A stretch of 64,000 nt of DNA from CALBPI01 sp038531945 (GTDB lineage Bacteria; Pseudomonadota; Gammaproteobacteria; Steroidobacterales; Woeseiaceae). A model generated the notes under the pieces. That model had not been told where the DNA came from. It saw only the letters and a list, made by a program, of their open reading frames with translations, and ran no database searches. Where the stretch lies: assembly GCA_038531945.1 (NCBI GenBank), contig JBCBBH010000002.1, forward strand, positions 744,001 to 808,000. The letters run 5' to 3'. Shown piece after piece: positions 1 through 8,850 of the stretch (the stretch's first letter is position 1; every line of letters begins with the position of its first letter). The translations under genes were made by a program, and so were the position numbers.

Positions 1-65
1 ACTGGATTCCTCAGGGCAGACGTTGGCACAATGGAGAGTGACAGCTTAAGCAAGGTCCACTTCCA

Positions 66-563
66 ATGCGCAACGCGCCTTCTTCCGACGACGATCGGCG
101 ACCGATCCGAGTCCTGTTCGTTTGCATGGGCAACATCTGTCGTTCACCAACGGCCGAGGGGGTTTTTCGCCATCACGTCGATGCGAGTGGCCTCAGTACA
201 CACTTTGAAATCGATTCGGCCGGGACTCACGCCTATCACACTGGCGACGCGCCCGACCCGAGATCGCAGGCGAAAGCTCTGGAGCACGATGTTGACTTAT
301 CGAATCAGCGGGCGCGTCCTGTGACCGAAGCTGACTTTGGCAATTTTGATTGGATTCTTGCGATGGATCGCGACAACTTGAAGTCGCTTGAGCGGATCAC
401 GCCGGAAGGCGCGACCGCGCAGGTTTCATTGTTGCTGGAGCACGGAACCAGCACCGAGTTCGATGAGGTTCCGGATCCATACTACGGTGGCGCACGCGGT
501 TTCGAATTAGTCTACCAACTGATCGACGACGCCTGCAGCGGGTTGCTAAAAAAACTCCGGTGA
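66..563 (+). CDS. Low-molecular-weight protein-tyrosine phosphatase
   Basis: A 165-residue protein with the LMW-PTP P-loop VCMGNICRS near the N-terminus: nucleophile Cys20 and Arg26 in the C-x5-R pattern. The general-acid loop is DPYYGG near residue 137. The family is cytosolic and dephosphorylates phosphotyrosine, often on tyrosine kinases of exopolysaccharide export; no such kinase is visible here, so the substrate is unknown. An acidic leader of about 12 residues precedes the first strand. The ATG at 66 is the only plausible start and has AAGG about 10 bases upstream. The gene converges on rne. Nothing recognisable lies in bases 1-65. Confidence 0.93.
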   Translation: MRNAPSSDDDRRPIRVLFVCMGNICRSPTAEGVFRHHVDASGLSTHFEIDSAGTHAYHTGDAPDPRSQAKALEHDVDLSNQRARPVTEADFGNFDWILAMDRDNLKSLERITPEGATAQVSLLLEHGTSTEFDEVPDPYYGGARGFELVYQLIDDACSGLLKKLR

Positions 564-606
564 ACGCGGGAACCGCTGAAGGTATCTACCCGAGTTTGAA
601 TCGACT

Positions 607-3354
607 TTAGTCGTCGCTGGACCAGACCGTGTAAGTCTTATCGGGTCCTTTTTTCGGAGCTTCGGTTTCCCAAGGCAGCAATTGCGGTTTCGCATCTGAC
701 TGAGGCTTGGCGGGTTTCGCCGCTTCAGAAGATTTGCCGTCCGATTTTGCTGTCGTCGCATTCGATGACTCTGGTTTCTTCGGCTGTGCGTCGGGCAGCG
801 CCTTCATTCGCGCCGTGTCGCCGTCATCTGCTGACTTGCCTGGTCTTGGTTCTGGCTTGGGCTTTTTATCCGTGGAGGTGTCCGCTGCCGACTTTCGTTG
901 TTCGCCAGTCTTGCGCTCGCTGGATGCGAGCCGGGTGCGCGCGCCTCCGCTTTCGCGTGGTGACGCGGTATCTTGCTGCGCGTTCGACTCCGAACGCTTG
1001 GCTTCGCCGCGGCTTGGTCGCTGCGCTGAGCGCTCAGATGTATTCACATCGTCTTTTTTCGCAGCTTGTGACTGCTCGGAACGACCCGCAGGTTTTTGTT
1101 GGTCGCTCGCGGTTTGCGACGTCTCGGGACCACTCGCAGGTTTTTGTTGGTCGTTCGCGGATTGCGGCTGCTCGTTGTTCTGTTGGTTCTGTTGTTGCTC
1201 GCCAGCAGGCTTCTTACGACGTCGACCGCGAGACCGGCGCCGTCTTTTGCGCGGTTGATCTGAATCACCATTCGCTTCTCGGTTCTCATCAGCACGTGAC
1301 GACGACCGCGAGGCGTTGTTCCCCTTCTGCGATTCGTTTTGCCCTTCGTTGTCAGACTTGCTGTTGCCCGATTGCGGTTTGCGTCGCGATGACGGTTTGC
1401 CGTCGCCGTCATTGCGTTTGTTACGCGATTCCTGCTTGGTATTGCGAGTTTTCGCGTTGTCGCCGCGTGCCGCATTGTTCCCGCGTTTTTTCGTATTCCG
1501 AGAGGCGTTGTCCGAGTTTCTAGAATTCCGGCGTTTCGATTCGGTATTCTTACGTTCCGTGTTTCGCTTAGCGCGACGTTCGGCATCGCGCTTCTTGCGT
1601 TCGAGGCGCTGTTTCTCTTTTGCTTTGCGTTGAATCTCCTCCGGATCCGGCTCACCAAACAGCCAATACCAAATGCGAACAAACACACCAGGTCTCGGTC
1701 CTGTCGGTTGCGGGGCCGCAGGCGCAAGACGCTTCGGTGTTGGCGCCGGTGTGGCCGGCGTCGCTACCTGAACTGCGGGTTGCTCGGGCTGAACTTTTTC
1801 ACCGCCCCATTCGGTCTGGGTTTCGGTTTCGTTGGATTCTGCTAGTTCAAAGCTCGTGCCGGTGTTCTCGGCTAATTCGACTTGATCGTCGCGCACGCGA
1901 CGAATTTCGTATTTCGGCGTTTCGAACGCGGGGTTTGCAACCAGAATGAAATTTGTACCGTGGCGGGCCTCGAGTTTCTGCACCCAGTCCCGCTTTTCGT
2001 TAAAGAGATAGGTTGCGATTTCCACCGGCAGTTGCGCGATGACCTTCGACGTGCGCTCTTTGCGTGCTTCTTCGCCGAGAACCCGCAGAATCGCCAGTGC
2101 CAGCGACTCGTTAGAGCGGAAATTACCCATGCCATCGCAACGCGGGCAGGTTTGGTGAGTCGCCTCACCCAGCGACGGGCTGAGCCGCTGTCGCGACATC
2201 TCCAGCAAACCAAACCGAGAGATCTTTCCAATCTGGATTCGCGCTCGGTCTGCTTTGACGGCAGCGCGCAGTCGGTTTTCAACCTCGCGCTGATTTTTTG
2301 AGCTGTTCATGTCGATGAAATCGATGACGATCAGTCCACCCAGGTCGCGCAGACGGAACTGACGCGCAATTTCGTCCGCTGCCTCAAGGTTGGTATTGAA
2401 TGCGGTCGTTTCGATATCCGCACCTTTGGTCGCTCTTGCCGAGTTGATGTCGATCGAGATCAGCGCCTCCGTGATATCGATGACGATCGAACCGCCGGAG
2501 GGCAGGTTGACGCTGTGCGCGTAGGCGGTTTCGATTTGTGATTCGATTTGATAACGCGTGAACAGCGGCACGGGATCGGAGTAACGTTTCAGTTTCTGCG
2601 CGTTATGCGGCATCACCGATTCGATGAACTCTTTGGCTTGTCCGTATGCATCGTCAGCATCGAGCAGCACCTCACCAATATCGTTGGAGAGATAGTCACG
2701 TAGTGATCGAATGACCGCATTGCTTTCCTGGTAGATCAGGAACGGAGAGTCTTTGGCAACGACAACCTTCTTGATCGCTTCCCAAACGGCAAACAGGTTG
2801 TTGAGGTCCCATTCGAGTTCTTCCGCAGTCCGGTCGATGCCGGCTGTGCGAACAATGACACTCATGCCTTCCGGGATATCGATTGTCGACAGCGCCTCGC
2901 GAATCTCCTCGCGATCTTCGCCTGTGATCCGTCGTGATACACCGCCAGATTTTGGTTTGTTAGGTTTGAGAACCAGAAACCGTCCGGCCAGACTGACGAA
3001 GGTTGTCAACGCCGCGCCTTTGTTACCGCGCTCTTCTTTTTCGATTTGAACGACGATGTCCTGGCCTTCTTTCAGAACGTCGCGGATTGAGACCTTGCCT
3101 TTCTCAGGCGGGCTTTTGATGAAGTACTCAGGAGAGATGTCTTTGAACGGCAGAAAGCCGTGACGCTCAGCGCCGTAATCCACGAACGCCGCCTCGAGGC
3201 TGGGCTCGATACGAGTGATCTTGCCCTTGTAGATGTTGGCTTTTTTACGAGCCTGGGATGGGACCTCGATGTTGAGGTCGTAGAGCCGCTGGCCATCGAC
3301 CAGCGCCATGCGCAACTCTTCTTCTTGAGTTGCGTTGATAAGCATTCTTTTCAT
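607..3354 (-). CDS. rne: Ribonuclease E
   Basis: A 915-residue single-strand endoribonuclease, the core of the RNA degradosome and of rRNA/tRNA processing. The N-terminal catalytic half (about 1-500) holds the S1 domain, the catalytic aspartates near 302 (SIDINSARAT) and 345 (LIVIDFIDM), and the Zn-link CPRCDGMG at about 403-406; E. coli has these at 303, 346, 404 and 407. The C-terminal 400 residues are low-complexity Arg/Lys/Gln/Ser sequence, as expected for the disordered RNA- and partner-binding scaffold. The start was set at MKRMLINATQ because that is the conserved N-terminus; the frame stays open 48 bases further upstream without family similarity. It is divergent from rluC, as in E. 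coli. Confidence 0.97.
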   Translation of the reverse strand: MKRMLINATQEEELRMALVDGQRLYDLNIEVPSQARKKANIYKGKITRIEPSLEAAFVDYGAERHGFLPFKDISPEYFIKSPPEKGKVSIRDVLKEGQDIVVQIEKEERGNKGAALTTFVSLAGRFLVLKPNKPKSGGVSRRITGEDREEIREALSTIDIPEGMSVIVRTAGIDRTAEELEWDLNNLFAVWEAIKKVVVAKDSPFLIYQESNAVIRSLRDYLSNDIGEVLLDADDAYGQAKEFIESVMPHNAQKLKRYSDPVPLFTRYQIESQIETAYAHSVNLPSGGSIVIDITEALISIDINSARATKGADIETTAFNTNLEAADEIARQFRLRDLGGLIVIDFIDMNSSKNQREVENRLRAAVKADRARIQIGKISRFGLLEMSRQRLSPSLGEATHQTCPRCDGMGNFRSNESLALAILRVLGEEARKERTSKVIAQLPVEIATYLFNEKRDWVQKLEARHGTNFILVANPAFETPKYEIRRVRDDQVELAENTGTSFELAESNETETQTEWGGEKVQPEQPAVQVATPATPAPTPKRLAPAAPQPTGPRPGVFVRIWYWLFGEPDPEEIQRKAKEKQRLERKKRDAERRAKRNTERKNTESKRRNSRNSDNASRNTKKRGNNAARGDNAKTRNTKQESRNKRNDGDGKPSSRRKPQSGNSKSDNEGQNESQKGNNASRSSSRADENREANGDSDQPRKRRRRSRGRRRKKPAGEQQQNQQNNEQPQSANDQQKPASGPETSQTASDQQKPAGRSEQSQAAKKDDVNTSERSAQRPSRGEAKRSESNAQQDTASPRESGGARTRLASSERKTGEQRKSAADTSTDKKPKPEPRPGKSADDGDTARMKALPDAQPKKPESSNATTAKSDGKSSEAAKPAKPQSDAKPQLLPWETEAPKKGPDKTYTVWSSDD

Positions 3355-3805
3355 TGTGCCCGAGATTCCGTTGAGGTACGGGCGAAGCGGGTGACAAGTC
3401 ACTGCGTGCGGATGCTAATGTCATGTTGACCTCAGGCGCATACCAGTCCGTCGGCGCGACGATCAGACGGGGTCTGATGTGCTCGATCCAGGTTGCGATG
3501 ATGGTTGTTAATAATGACATTCGGTTTTTGCGCCTTGCTGCGCTGTGTCTGTCGCTGCAGGTCGGGCCTGCTGCTTCGCCTCTGCTGCGGTCCGACCAGA
3601 GATTGGTCCTCGCAGCGGTTGACTTAAAACTATCCAAGTCTGTCGGCATGCCGCCAGACCGTGATTCGGTTGACTCGGGTCACCCTCCAAGTCTTTGCGA
3701 TCGCTCGCAAACTGATCAGGGAGTTGAGGTGATTTGCCCTGTGGCAAATGGCCGAGACAGGCATAATATAACAACCCAAACAGGTCACGGCAATCGGATA
3801 AGTAC
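3355..3805. promoter_or_regulatory. rne-rluC divergent intergenic region
   Basis: 451 bases with no convincing gene. The length fits a long rne 5' leader on the minus strand; in enterobacteria this leader mediates RNase E autoregulation, but I cannot verify the conserved hairpins here. One clear inverted repeat is visible: TTTGCC-CTGT-GGCAAA at 3733-3748. An AT-rich GCATAATATAAC at 3761-3772 could hold the rluC -10 element. Open frames crossing the region have no family resemblance. Confidence 0.5.
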
Positions 3806-4768
3806 TTGTCAGAGAAAGAGAAGCCAGCCACCCGTGGAGTCGGGGTACAGCATGTCACTGTGTCCGATGATGCGGATGGGCAGCGCATAGACAACTTCTT
3901 GATCCAGCACCTCGGTGGCGTTCCCAAGTCACGTGTTTACAGGATGCTGCGTAAGGGAGAAGTGCGGGTCAACAAGGGTCGAGCGAAACCGACGCGGCGT
4001 TTGGTGTCCGGGGAAGTGATTCGAATTCCCCCGATTTTCGTGGACACAGTGACGCCTCAGCGCGCACCGCAAAGGTTGGAAAAAGCACTGATCGATGCGG
4101 TACTGTTTGAGGATCGCGACGTCCTGGTCATCAACAAGCCAGGCGGATTGGCGGTGCACGGCGGTAGCGGCATTTCACATGGTGTGGTCGAGGTTTTGCG
4201 ACAGATGCGGCCCGATTGGGCAGAGGTTTCACTGGCGCATCGACTGGATCGGGAAACCAGCGGTGCGCTCGTGCTCGCAAAGCGCCGTGCTGCGCTGCGA
4301 AAGCTACATGAGGATTTCCGCGAGAACCGAGTCAGCAAGGTGTATCAGGCTCTGGTCGTAGGCTATTGGCCTCATGGGCACCATGTGATCGACCTGCCGT
4401 TGAAGGTGACTGAGCGGCGCAACGGCGAGCGGCACGTCGTCGTCGCACCTGACGGCAAACCCTCAGTAACGGAAGTGACGGTGACCGACGCACGCAAGAG
4501 CGCCTCACTGTTGACCGTCTCGCCACAAACAGGCAGGACACATCAAATCCGCGTGCATCTCGCGCACCTCGGATTTCCTATCGCCGGGGACGATCGCTAC
4601 GGAGAGCCAGAGATCAACGACAGACTGCGCAAGCAAGGCTTGCCGCGTTTATTTTTGCACGCGCAGTCGATCGCATTCGATGACGGCGTAGGCGGAGAGC
4701 GGTTGTTCAGTGCGCCATTGCCCAACGATATTGCGAAGAAACTACCGAGGTTGCTGGCGGGAAACTAG
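3806..4768 (+). CDS. rluC: 23S rRNA pseudouridine synthase C
   Basis: A 320-residue RluA-family synthase that in E. coli converts uridines 955, 2504 and 2580 of 23S rRNA. It has an N-terminal S4 RNA-binding domain (GQRIDNFL to about residue 80, with KGEVRVNKGR) and a catalytic domain with HRLDRETSG, placing the catalytic Asp at 148. QTGRTHQIRVHLAHLG is the conserved C-terminal signature. The frame starts at a TTG with only a weak GGATAAG-like ribosome site; no ATG is available before the S4 domain, so TTG is preferred. It is followed by yceF on the opposite strand. Confidence 0.95.
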   Translation: MSEKEKPATRGVGVQHVTVSDDADGQRIDNFLIQHLGGVPKSRVYRMLRKGEVRVNKGRAKPTRRLVSGEVIRIPPIFVDTVTPQRAPQRLEKALIDAVLFEDRDVLVINKPGGLAVHGGSGISHGVVEVLRQMRPDWAEVSLAHRLDRETSGALVLAKRRAALRKLHEDFRENRVSKVYQALVVGYWPHGHHVIDLPLKVTERRNGERHVVVAPDGKPSVTEVTVTDARKSASLLTVSPQTGRTHQIRVHLAHLGFPIAGDDRYGEPEINDRLRKQGLPRLFLHAQSIAFDDGVGGERLFSAPLPNDIAKKLPRLLAGN

Positions 4769-4771
4769 CGA

Positions 4772-5344
4772 TCAGATCGTGACTCCGCGGGCTCTCAGCG
4801 CGGCACAAACGCGAATCAGCGGGAGACCGATGAGCCCGGTCGGGTCCTTCGACCGGATCGATTCAAACAGGGCAATTCCTCTCGATTCAGCCTTGAAGCT
4901 GCCGGCGCAGCCGAACGGTTGATCGGCGTCGACATAGGTCTCGATTTCCGTGTTGGTCAGTTCTCTGAAATCGACCTCGGTAACGTCGATGCCGCGCTGT
5001 TCAAAGTCTTCGTGCAGAACGCACCAAGCAGTGTGGAATGTGACCGTGCGACCGCTGCATCGGCTGAGTTGCGCAATGGCTTTTTCGCGAGTGCCGGGTT
5101 TGCCGAGCACGTCCCCGTCGATTTCAGCCACCTGATCCGAGCCGATGATAAGTGAAGTGGCAGGTTGGCGATTCGCGACGCACTGCGCCTTCTGTAGAGC
5201 GAGCCGGGCGGCTAGCTGCTTTGGCGTTTCATTCGAATTCCGTGACTCATCAATATTGGCGGGATCCACCGCAAAATTCAGACCGAGCCGATCAAGAAGC
5301 GATCGTCTCGCAGAAGATGCAGATGCCAGGACGATCGAGGGCAT
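4772..5344 (-). CDS. yceF: Maf/YceF nucleotide pyrophosphatase
   Basis: A Maf-superfamily house-cleaning pyrophosphatase of the YceF branch, reported to hydrolyse m7GTP and related modified nucleotides. The N-terminus MPSIVLASASSARRSLL carries the family S-x-x-R-R motif; LIIGSDQVAEIDG and GKPGT follow, and CAGSFKAESRGIALFE with DPTGLIGLPLI matches YceF rather than the dTTP/UTP-specific Maf group. The ATG at 5344 fits the family N-terminus; a longer frame adds nine unsupported residues. Its 3' end is 3 bases from the rluC stop (convergent) and its start is divergent from yceD. Confidence 0.93.
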   Translation of the reverse strand: MPSIVLASASSARRSLLDRLGLNFAVDPANIDESRNSNETPKQLAARLALQKAQCVANRQPATSLIIGSDQVAEIDGDVLGKPGTREKAIAQLSRCSGRTVTFHTAWCVLHEDFEQRGIDVTEVDFRELTNTEIETYVDADQPFGCAGSFKAESRGIALFESIRSKDPTGLIGLPLIRVCAALRARGVTI

Positions 5345-5376
5345 ATCAAGAGTCTCCAATTGCTTTGACACGAGTA

Positions 5377-5976
5377 ATGTCAGTCACTTACCATTCGCCG
5401 GCTATGAGTATCACGTTTCGAACCGAAATTGTGTTGGCGGACGTGGATGCTCACGGTCTAACGCTGTCGGGAAGTCTGGAAGCAGTTGATTTGCCACAGA
5501 TTTCTGCTCTGGTGGAGGTCGCGAAGGCTGACGCTGTGGGGGCTACGGATGGACCGGAATCGCAAGTTCGCGTTGCCGCAGATCTGAAATTGGCTCCGGC
5601 TCGAAAGCCGAAGCACTGGCAGGTTAGCGGGGATATCCGTGCGTCGATACCGCTGGTATGTCAGCGTTGTCTTGAATTGACCGCGGTCGATGTATCGAGG
5701 CCGGTCGATTTGGCGCTGGTTGGTTCGGATGTCGAGGATGAGACTGTTGCAGCAGTATCACCCGATAGCGAGCGTTGGGATCACGACAGCGAGATCTTGG
5801 TTCTCGCGGATCTGATCGATGAATGGATTTTGCTCGAGCTACCGATGGTGGTAGCACATGAGCGAGTGGAACAATGTGGGGAGTTGGCGCGACGGCTGGA
5901 CCGTCCGGCGACGCAAACCGATACGCAGACGCCGTTCGCGGATCTGGCCGGTCTCATGGCCGGCAAGACCCAGTGA
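5377..5976 (+). CDS. yceD: YceD/DUF177 family protein
   Basis: The DUF177 protein almost always found directly upstream of rpmF; plant and bacterial homologues are linked to 23S rRNA accumulation, but the biochemical role is unsettled. The diagnostic motif here is PLVCQRCLEL, followed by an acidic stretch and ILLELPMVVAHE. Two ATGs (5377 and 5404) are possible and neither has a strong ribosome site; I chose the first. A frame open further upstream overlaps yceF and is not credible. Order yceD-rpmF-plsX-fabH suggests one operon. Confidence 0.88.
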   Translation: MSVTYHSPAMSITFRTEIVLADVDAHGLTLSGSLEAVDLPQISALVEVAKADAVGATDGPESQVRVAADLKLAPARKPKHWQVSGDIRASIPLVCQRCLELTAVDVSRPVDLALVGSDVEDETVAAVSPDSERWDHDSEILVLADLIDEWILLELPMVVAHERVEQCGELARRLDRPATQTDTQTPFADLAGLMAGKTQ

Positions 5977-6008
5977 TTCGGCACCAGTATTTGTAAACGG
6001 AGGCCAGC

Positions 6009-6203
6009 ATGGCAGTTCAGAAAAGCAGACGCACGCCGTCAACCCGCGGTATGCGCCGCGGTCACGACAAATTGAAGGGCAAGACACTCTCCGTCGAGCC
6101 GACCACCGGCGAGAAACACCTGCGCCATCACGTAAGCCCGGATGGTTTTTATCGTGGCAAGCAGGTGATTGCTCCTGAAATCGTAGATTCAGACGACGAG
6201 TAA
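6009..6203 (+). CDS. rpmF: 50S ribosomal protein L32
   Basis: A 64-residue basic protein beginning MAVQKSRRTPSTRGMRRGHD, the typical bL32 N-terminus. KTLSVEPTTGEKHLRHHVSP and FYRGKQVI follow. A strong ribosome site (GGAGG) lies about 8 bases before the ATG. The Cys pairs of zinc-type L32 are absent, so this is the zinc-free form, with an acidic tail DSDDE. It sits between yceD and plsX in the conserved phospholipid/fatty acid cluster. Confidence 0.97.
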   Translation: MAVQKSRRTPSTRGMRRGHDKLKGKTLSVEPTTGEKHLRHHVSPDGFYRGKQVIAPEIVDSDDE

Positions 6204-6261
6204 TCGCGTTTCGGTCACACCGACTCGAACGACACCCTCGCGTCGCTAGGGCTGGGGCAGC

Positions 6262-7278
6262 GTGAAGTCGATTGATCTTAAGCATCCAGTAACTATCGCG
6301 CTCGACGCGATGGGTGCTGATAACGGTCCTGAAGTGGTTGTGAGCGCTGCCGTCGATGCGGTGGCTCACCACCGATATCTCTCTGTCGATCTCGTCGGTG
6401 ACGCGGTGCGTCTTGAGTCCCTTGTGCCGGCTGCTGCAGAACGGATTCGCATCTGCCCGGCAAGCGAGGTCGTCACGATGGATGATTCGCCCGCCGACGC
6501 TGTGCGGCGGAAAAAGAACTCGTCGATGCGGGTTGCCATCGAGCGGGTCAAAAACGGGGCAGCAGCTGCCTGCGTCAGTGCCGGCAACACAGGTGCTTTG
6601 ATGGCAACGGCGAAGTTCGTTTTGAAAACGCTGCCCGGCATCAAGCGGCCCGCGATTCTCGCGGAACTGCCGACCCGCAGAAACCCCACCTATTTGCTCG
6701 ACGTCGGAGCGAATGCCGAGTGCGACGCTGATCAGCTGTTCCAGTTCGCCGTCATGGGCAGTATCGTCGCAAGCCAATTGTCCGACTCAACGTCTCCGTC
6801 GATTGCGCTGCTGAACATCGGCAGTGAATCCCAAAAAGGGGATGGCCTGATTCAGGAAGCCAGCGCGTTGATCGAAGCGAGTGGCCTTAACTACGTCGGT
6901 TTTGTAGAGGGTAACGACCTCGGGCAAGGTAACGTCGATGTCGTCGTAACTGATGGATTCACGGGCAACGTCGCGTTGAAAACCATGGAGGGGACAGCAT
7001 CGTTGGTGAGCCATTTCGCGAATCATGTATTCACGAGGAGCTGGTTCAGCAAGCTGCAGGGGTTGGTTGCAAGACGCGCTTTGAACCAGCTCCGAACCAC
7101 GCTCGATCCGAGAGGGTATAATGGTGCAAGTTTTGTCGGACTGAATGGCATCGTTGTGAAAAGCCATGGTGGTGCCGACGAGGTCGCGTTTGGTCACGCG
7201 ATACAAACTGCGTTGTTGGAGGTGTCAGACAACACGCCCGCAGCGATCGACCGATGGATGAAAAACGAGGCAGCCTGA
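6262..7278 (+). CDS. plsX: Phosphate acyltransferase PlsX
   Basis: A 338-residue peripheral membrane enzyme that converts acyl-ACP to acyl phosphate for the PlsY step of phospholipid synthesis. IALDAMGADNGPEVVV, VSAGNTGALMATAK, LDVGANAECDADQL and VVTDGFTGNVALK are typical PlsX blocks. The start is a GTG preceded by GGGGCAG. The stop overlaps the fabH start (TGATG), so translation of the two genes is probably coupled. Confidence 0.96.
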   Translation: MKSIDLKHPVTIALDAMGADNGPEVVVSAAVDAVAHHRYLSVDLVGDAVRLESLVPAAAERIRICPASEVVTMDDSPADAVRRKKNSSMRVAIERVKNGAAAACVSAGNTGALMATAKFVLKTLPGIKRPAILAELPTRRNPTYLLDVGANAECDADQLFQFAVMGSIVASQLSDSTSPSIALLNIGSESQKGDGLIQEASALIEASGLNYVGFVEGNDLGQGNVDVVVTDGFTGNVALKTMEGTASLVSHFANHVFTRSWFSKLQGLVARRALNQLRTTLDPRGYNGASFVGLNGIVVKSHGGADEVAFGHAIQTALLEVSDNTPAAIDRWMKNEAA

Positions 7279-8243
7279 TGTTTTCAAGAATCGCCGGGAC
7301 CGGCAGTTACGCACCGGAGCGGGTGCTCACGAACGCCGACCTGGAAAAGATGGTCGAAACGAGCGACGAGTGGATTCGCACTCGTACCGGAATTGAGCGG
7401 CGGCATATTGCTGCTGACGACCAAACGACGTCATCGCTGGCGGTAGAGGCGGCGCGACGCGCGATGGAAGCGGCCGGGGTGACCGGCGAGGACATTGATT
7501 TCATCGCGATCGGTACGACCACGCCCGATTTTGTTTTTCCAAACGTGGGGTGTTTGATTCAGGAAGAGCTTGGAATTCCCGCGTGTCCAACGATGTCTCT
7601 CGAGGCAGCCTGCACCGGTTTCATCTACGCACTGAGTGTTGCCGATCAGTACATGCGCTCGGGTACGTCCAAGTGCGCTTTGGTGATCGGCGCGGAAACG
7701 CTCTCAAGAATTACCGACTGGAGCGACCGCAACACCTGCGTGTTGTTCGGCGATGGCGCCGGTGCTGTGATTTTGAAGCCGGATGAAGAGACCGGGGTGA
7801 TTTCAACGCATCTCGGTGCCGACGGACGCTACCGTCATCTTCTCGGCATGAACGCCGGTCCATCCAAACGACTCGATGATGTTGTTCGCGGTGAGGCGTT
7901 TATCCAGATGGCTGGCAATGAAGTGTTCAAAGTGGCCGTAAAAACGCTTGAGCGAATCGTCGATGAAACGCTTGAGGCGAACGATATCGACAAGAGTGAT
8001 ATCGATTGGTTGATCCCGCATCAAGCGAACATCCGTATCATCAAGGCGACAGCCAAACGGCTCGCGATGCCGATGGAGCAGGTGGTGTTAACGGTGCAGG
8101 AGTTCGGCAACACGTCCGCTGCGTCCGTGCCGATGGCGCTGGATACTGCCGTCCGTGATGGTCGCGTGAAGCGCGATCAGTTGTTGCTGCTTGAGGCGTT
8201 CGGCGGCGGGTTCACCTGGGGATCTGCGCTCGTCAGATTCTAG
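7278..8243 (+). CDS. fabH: 3-oxoacyl-ACP synthase III (KAS III)
   Basis: A 321-residue initiating condensing enzyme that joins acetyl-CoA with malonyl-ACP. The Cys-His-Asn triad is visible: Cys112 in SLEAACTGF, His in PHQANIRII, and Asn in FGNTSAASVP. The start ATG overlaps the plsX stop by one base; a frame extending 24 bases into plsX is ignored. In E. coli and many relatives fabD, fabG, acpP and fabF follow; here the next gene is convergent and unrelated. Confidence 0.96.
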   Translation: MFSRIAGTGSYAPERVLTNADLEKMVETSDEWIRTRTGIERRHIAADDQTTSSLAVEAARRAMEAAGVTGEDIDFIAIGTTTPDFVFPNVGCLIQEELGIPACPTMSLEAACTGFIYALSVADQYMRSGTSKCALVIGAETLSRITDWSDRNTCVLFGDGAGAVILKPDEETGVISTHLGADGRYRHLLGMNAGPSKRLDDVVRGEAFIQMAGNEVFKVAVKTLERIVDETLEANDIDKSDIDWLIPHQANIRIIKATAKRLAMPMEQVVLTVQEFGNTSAASVPMALDTAVRDGRVKRDQLLLLEAFGGGFTWGSALVRF

Positions 8244-8255
8244 CCAACCGATCGT

Positions 8256-8798
8256 TTAGATCAGTGAGCGCGACGGCAGGCCACTGCGGTCCGTGCGCAT
8301 GCGCCGTTGCATGCGTCCATGCAGCGCCCAACGACGTTTATTCAGGCGTTCGATCCGGACGTCCTCAGGCACCGTCGTCATCAAGCTGCTGCGGTAGCGA
8401 CAGAAATCTCGATACGCTTCGACGACATGCTTGAGTTCCAGAAGTAGCAGTTCGATGACGATTGCATCGTCCAACAAACCAAGACCCGGCACATCATCTG
8501 GAATCAAATCATCCGGGTCACCGAAGTAAACCAACGCCGCCAAAATTTTCTCGCGTTGACGCTTCGGTAGCTCCCAGTCTTTGTCCTCGAGCATGTCGGT
8601 CATCGCGACCAACTTCGGGACACGTTCGCGCACGAAATCGGGTGCCTGACGGGAGTCAAATTCGTCGAGCAGTGTGCGGGCCGCTTCGAGGATGTCCTGC
8701 TCATCTGCGCTGTGAATAGTGTCGCGGGCAGCCTGCATCGCCTTTCGCAAGGCACGGATGTCCTTATTCGATATTTTGATTTTGACGACGATGGCCAC
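8256..8798 (-). CDS. DUF1232 (YkvA-like) protein
   Basis: A protein of about 180 residues whose C-terminal half carries the DUF1232 signature: ILAALVYFGDPDDLIPDDVP then LGLLDDAIVIELLL. The family is widespread and has no established biochemical role. The N-terminal half is helical and charged. I placed the start at the GTG at 8798, because an upstream extension would overlap the divergent L,D-transpeptidase start and has no similarity. It converges on fabH with a 12-base gap and no evident terminator. Confidence 0.85.
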   Translation of the reverse strand: MAIVVKIKISNKDIRALRKAMQAARDTIHSADEQDILEAARTLLDEFDSRQAPDFVRERVPKLVAMTDMLEDKDWELPKRQREKILAALVYFGDPDDLIPDDVPGLGLLDDAIVIELLLLELKHVVEAYRDFCRYRSSLMTTVPEDVRIERLNKRRWALHGRMQRRMRTDRSGLPSRSLI

Positions 8799-8850
8799 GC
8801 GTGCGTTCCCCTGCGTTACAATCGCGCAAAGGCTACGTGGCACGTGACAA

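Noticed and set aside
747..1727. Several long antisense frames within the RNase E 3' half
   Set aside because: They arise from the low-complexity Arg/Gln/Ser coding sequence and have no recognisable protein features.
3423..3890. Plus-strand frame in the rne-rluC intergenic region
   Set aside because: It overlaps rluC out of frame and lacks protein-like conservation; the region is better explained as leader sequence.
5839..6777. 312-codon minus-strand frame across yceD, rpmF and plsX
   Set aside because: It lies opposite three well-supported genes and has no family resemblance.
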